Origin: an uncultured bacterium
GTDB lineage: Bacteria > Planctomycetota > Phycisphaerae > Phycisphaerales > SM1A02
Assembly (NCBI GenBank): GCA_903891095.1
Contig: CAITDI010000050.1
Location: 1 to 64,000 of the forward strand
Reading direction: 5' to 3'
DNA length: 64,000 nt
The notes under the pieces are model-generated. The model made no database searches. It saw only the letters and a list, made by a program, of their open reading frames with translations, and had not been told where the DNA came from. Position numbers and translations under genes: made by a program. This document shows, piece after piece, positions 60,902 to 64,000 of this stretch (its first letter is position 1; every line of letters begins with the position of its first letter).

Positions 60902-63181
60902 GCGGGACCGATCCGCCGACGCAGGAAACCGAGCGATTTCCGCGCGGATTGCGGCCACTTCGCGATCCGAAAGCTGCGCGAGCGGATCGAGCGAAAGCGC
61001 GTCGCTGACGGCGAGCGCGCGCTCGAAGGCCTCGCGTGGATCACCCGCGACGCGAGCATCCAGCTCGTCGTTCATGCCGGCATCAGCCCACATCTTGCGA
61101 ACGACCGCGCGCGCCGTGCCCACCTCGATCCAACGCCTTGGGCTGCGCGGCATCGCGCGGGCGCCGCTTTCGATCGCACGCAGGAGCGGCACCGCTTCCT
61201 CAAAGCTGTCGAGAGAAGCGGGAAGCGCGCGCAGCATGCGCGCCGCAACATCGGCGCGCAGGCCGTCGGCGCGCGGTCCGCGCAGTTGCCTTGCCGCCGC
61301 GGCTTCGCGCGCGATTTCAAGCGCGTCATGAACACGCGGCGCATCGGCCTTCGCGCTGGCGGCAGCTGCGAGCGCCTGGTCGACCGCGGCTTCATGCGCG
61401 AAGCGCGACCACCAGAAGTCCTTTGCCGAAAGCGCTCGGGCCGCGGCCATGCGCGTCTCGTACTCGCGCCCACGCTCCGTCGCGATCGGCGCGAGTGATC
61501 GCGCGACCGACTCGAGCCGCGCCTCGCGATTGAGGTCGTGCGAGAGCCCGAGCGCCATCGCCGCAATCGCCATCAACGCGAGCCCGCCGCACGCCAGCTC
61601 GTCTTGGACGGACAGGACAAACCAGCGCGACTTCGTCGGTGGCGCGAGATCGGTCGCGCACGCGATCAAGGCGAGCGCGAGCACGCAGGAGCCCGGCATC
61701 CACGCAAGCGTCTCGATCTGGGCGTGCACGAGGACGAGCACCCCGAGCGCAAGCGCGATCCGTCCGACCGTCCGTTGCGGCAGCGAGGCGAACGCCTGCG
61801 CGGCGCACACCGCAAGCAGCGCGAACACGCACACGCCAACCGCGCGCAGCACCACCCACATAGGGTCGACCGTCGGCGCCTCGATGCGCATCTGCGCGAG
61901 GAACCCCACGATTCCCGCACCCAACGCCGTCAAGAATGCGACGCGGCGGACAAGCGATGCATCGACATCGGTGAGCGCATCGTCGGTGGCCGCGCCATCA
62001 TCGCCCGGGCCCCGCTTCGACGAGCGCTTCGACCAGAGCGCCGCGACGATGAGCCCGCACCACGCGAGTCCCGACACGCCGAATGCGACGACCCAGTCGG
62101 CGAACATCGAGTGGAGGCTCTTCACATCCTCGGGGCAGCTCGGCGGCTTGGCGGCGTTGAAGTACTCCTGCACGCGCTCGGGACCGGTGCCGATCGCGGC
62201 CCATTCGCCGTGCGAAAGGATGTTCAGCCCGCCTTCGATGTAGTAGCCGCGGAGCAGGAGGCTGAGTTCACCGAGCCTCGTGCCGACCAGCCAACGCACG
62301 CCTACTGCACCGAGCATGGCCGCCGCGCACACCAGCGCCCAACGCGAAGAAAGCAGCGCGCCGCGCCTCTGCGTCCACACCAGCACGCCCGCCGCGAGCA
62401 TCGTCGCGCCGATCGCGCCCTTTCCGCCGTTGACCGCGAGCAACCAGGCGCACACGAGCGCCGCCAGTGCGAGCATCAGCGTGTTGCCCGACTGCTGCAT
62501 GCGCCGCGCGAGCACGGCGAGCGCGGTGAACGCAATCGCGCCGACGCCCATCATCGTGGAGAACGGGTTCGACAGCCCGAACCATCCCGTCGCCTCGGGC
62601 TGCATCAGCCGACGCTCGTAGGTCCGCGCCGCGCTCGAGTCGGGCAACCAGCCGCGGGTCGCGAGGAACTGCTCGCGCGTCTGCTCGTAGAGCGCCACCG
62701 TCGCGGGATGCTCGACCAGCACCTGCACCGCGCCGCGCGCCGCGAGGAGACCCGTGAGCGACACGAGCACCGAGAGCGCGATGACCCGCATCGACCGGTC
62801 GCGCACGAGATGCGCGAGCGCGACGAACGCAAGCATCGCGGCGATCCACGTGTCGGCGCGGAAGCCGTTCTCGGGCACCACGCCGGTGTGCGCGTGCATC
62901 GCGGCGACTGGCACGGGCAGCAGCGCGAGCAGCACAAGCCCGATGCGGACTCCACGCGCGCTGCGCCATTCGCCCGCCAAACCGCAAATCGCCGCTGCAA
63001 ACAGCACGAGGTCGAGCACATGCGACCCCGACGACGCGAGCGCCAGCAGAGGCATCTGGTCGAACGCCGGATCAAGGTCGGCGAACCACACGTTCGGCTC
63101 GATCACCACCATCGCGCGCAGCGCGGCCACGCCGAGGATCCCCGCGAGCCCTGCGATGCGCAGCGACTGCGCGCGGTTCAT
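60884..63181 (-). CDS. O-antigen ligase/polymerase-like membrane protein
   Basis: About 765 residues. Some twelve membrane helices cover residues ~1-560, including VNGGKGAIGATMLAAGVLVW and the Wzy-C-type block SHGEWAAIGTGPERVQEYF...HSMFADWVVAFGVSGLAWCGLIVAALW, typical of O-antigen ligases and polymerases. A soluble helical C-terminal part of about 200 residues (from ARSLAPIATERGREYE) follows and is unusually long for the family. The ATG overlaps the WecA-like stop by four bases, so the two act together in polysaccharide assembly on an undecaprenyl carrier. The exact reaction (ligase versus polymerase) cannot be told from sequence. Confidence 0.82.
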   Translation of the reverse strand: MNRAQSLRIAGLAGILGVAALRAMVVIEPNVWFADLDPAFDQMPLLALASSGSHVLDLVLFAAAICGLAGEWRSARGVRIGLVLLALLPVPVAAMHAHTGVVPENGFRADTWIAAMLAFVALAHLVRDRSMRVIALSVLVSLTGLLAARGAVQVLVEHPATVALYEQTREQFLATRGWLPDSSAARTYERRLMQPEATGWFGLSNPFSTMMGVGAIAFTALAVLARRMQQSGNTLMLALAALVCAWLLAVNGGKGAIGATMLAAGVLVWTQRRGALLSSRWALVCAAAMLGAVGVRWLVGTRLGELSLLLRGYYIEGGLNILSHGEWAAIGTGPERVQEYFNAAKPPSCPEDVKSLHSMFADWVVAFGVSGLAWCGLIVAALWSKRSSKRGPGDDGAATDDALTDVDASLVRRVAFLTALGAGIVGFLAQMRIEAPTVDPMWVVLRAVGVCVFALLAVCAAQAFASLPQRTVGRIALALGVLVLVHAQIETLAWMPGSCVLALALIACATDLAPPTKSRWFVLSVQDELACGGLALMAIAAMALGLSHDLNREARLESVARSLAPIATERGREYETRMAAARALSAKDFWWSRFAHEAAVDQALAAAASAKADAPRVHDALEIAREAAAARQLRGPRADGLRADVAARMLRALPASLDSFEEAVPLLRAIESGARAMPRSPRRWIEVGTARAVVRKMWADAGMNDELDARVAGDPREAFERALAVSDALSLDPLAQLSDREVAAIRAEIARFPASADRSRSDPQR

Positions 63182-64000
63182 TCGCGCTTCTCCGGCTGCT
63201 TGGCCGAAGCCTGGGGCGGATCCTCGATCCGCGCCACGCTGGTCTCGAGCACGAGCATCACGAGGAAGATCCCGAACAGCTGCAGCCCCACCAGCGCGGC
63301 CTGCCACGGGCGCATGAGGCCGAGACCGATGCCGCTCATCGCGGTGACCGCAGTCAGCAGCCAAAGCACGACCACCGCGCGGCGCTTGGAGAGACCGAGC
63401 TGCACCAGGCGGTGCGAGATGTGCTCATGACCGCCGACAAACGGGCTCTTTCCGCGGCGCACGCGCCACACGGTCACATACACGCCGTCGTAGAGCGGGA
63501 TCGCGAGCACAAGCAGCGGCATGAACACGCCGTACCACGCCGTGCCCAGCGCGTAGTCGGGATGCGCCGCGTCGACGAAGGTCGTGCGCGCCGCGAGGCA
63601 GGCAAGGATGTAGCCGACGAACAGCGACCCGCCGTCGCCCATGAAGATGCTCGCCGGCGGGATGTTCCACACGAGAAATCCCGCGAGCGAGCCCGCGAGC
63701 AGCGCGAGCGCGCTCGCGATGAACCACTGCCCGTTGATGATCGTCGCGACCATGAAGCACAGCGCCGCGATCATCGCGATGCCGCCCGCAAGCCCGTCCA
63801 TGTTGTCGATGAAGTTGACCGCGTTCACGATCACCACGATCCACGCGACGGTGATGGCGATGCTGACGATCTCGCCTGCGCCGCTGCCGAAGTTCGAGTG
63901 CAGCAAGCGCACGTCGGACGCGAGCACCGTGCCGATCGCGACCCCGAGCTGCAGAAACAGCTTGGGCCAGGCCGACAGCGCGCGACGGTCGTCGTAGAGC
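63178..64000 (-). CDS. WecA/MraY-family phosphosugar transferase, 5' part missing
   Basis: Runs off the right edge; the frame is open to base 64000 with LYDDRRALSAWPKLF, the loop (DDRR...K) conserved in polyprenyl-phosphate GlcNAc-1-phosphate transferases. The active-site motifs NFIDNMDGLAGG and SIFMGDGGSLFVGY, then GGHEHISHRLVQLGLSKRRAV are all present, so it should transfer a phosphosugar to undecaprenyl phosphate. The HEHISHRL form favours WecA/TagO-type enzymes over MraY. About 274 residues are visible, with eight membrane helices. GTG 63927 is internal. It is coupled to the ligase-like gene by ATGA. Confidence 0.95.
   Translation of the reverse strand, partial: LYDDRRALSAWPKLFLQLGVAIGTVLASDVRLLHSNFGSGAGEIVSIAITVAWIVVIVNAVNFIDNMDGLAGGIAMIAALCFMVATIINGQWFIASALALLAGSLAGFLVWNIPPASIFMGDGGSLFVGYILACLAARTTFVDAAHPDYALGTAWYGVFMPLLVLAIPLYDGVYVTVWRVRRGKSPFVGGHEHISHRLVQLGLSKRRAVVVLWLLTAVTAMSGIGLGLMRPWQAALVGLQLFGIFLVMLVLETSVARIEDPPQASAKQPEKRE

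Overview
High-GC bacterial chromosomal DNA (most codons end in G or C), densely packed with genes on both strands. No rRNA, tRNA, CRISPR array, transposase or phage gene was found. The gene set points to a Planctomycetota-type organism, probably Phycisphaerae-like: a DUF1573 lipoprotein, an EF-P with a PGNLRAF loop, a fused GldF/GldG ABC protein, a divergent long RNase HII, and HPF-EIIANtr-HPr clustering. This placement is inferred from gene content; no marker search was run.

Layout. 1-7.4 kb: 3' part of uvrA, a winged-helix regulator, a glycosyltransferase/methyltransferase-like fusion, then a tightly overlapping thioesterase-purN-peptidase(PDZ) run. 7.4-10.5 kb: DUF502 membrane protein, hpf, ptsN, ptsH, and convergent gpsA. 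10.6-18.7 kb: P1B-type ATPase with an unusual CPG motif, class I aldolase, mnmA overlapping an RNase HII-like gene, and fusA with a long leader. 18.7-27.2 kb: membrane ORF, SpoIIE-type phosphatase and ribD; opposite them a three-gene GldA/GldFG/DUF4340 operon. 27.3-35.7 kb: PAS-GAF-receiver protein, prmC, a small hypothetical, a glycogen-synthase-like glycosyltransferase, and bifunctional putA. 35.8-46.4 kb: YifB/ComM-like ATPase, 3D-domain protein, TauE/SafE permease, DUF1573 lipoprotein, efp, a symporter/DUF485/VTT operon, a small lipoprotein and YebC. 46.5-58.4 kb: a very large TPR lipoprotein, then the nusA-infB-rbfA operon ending in an HhH-GPD-like protein with a histone-H1-like tail, preceded by a multi-hairpin RNA element, then an isolated fliM. 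58.5-64 kb: DsbD, a DUF4286-like protein, and a membrane-polymer pair (O-antigen-ligase-like and a WecA/MraY-type transferase running off the end).

How genes work together. Translation and its control dominate: EF-G, EF-P, IF-2, RbfA, NusA, PrmC, HPF, MnmA and YebC. HPF, EIIANtr and HPr resemble the proteobacterial rpoN-linked cluster that joins phosphotransfer signalling to ribosome hibernation. The envelope is served by the glycosyltransferases, WecA-like/ligase pair, 3D-domain protein, lipoproteins and DsbD. Many neighbours are translationally coupled through ATGA, GTGA or TGATG overlaps.

Two themes stand out for follow-up. A multi-hairpin RNA with its own intrinsic terminator lies just upstream of nusA and could be an attenuator or an unnamed ncRNA. 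Promoter-like TANNNT hexamers (often TGCTACAYT) recur 6-10 nt before start codons, which would make several mRNAs leaderless. The coupled infB-rbfA-HhH/H1-tail arrangement is the most unusual protein-level context.
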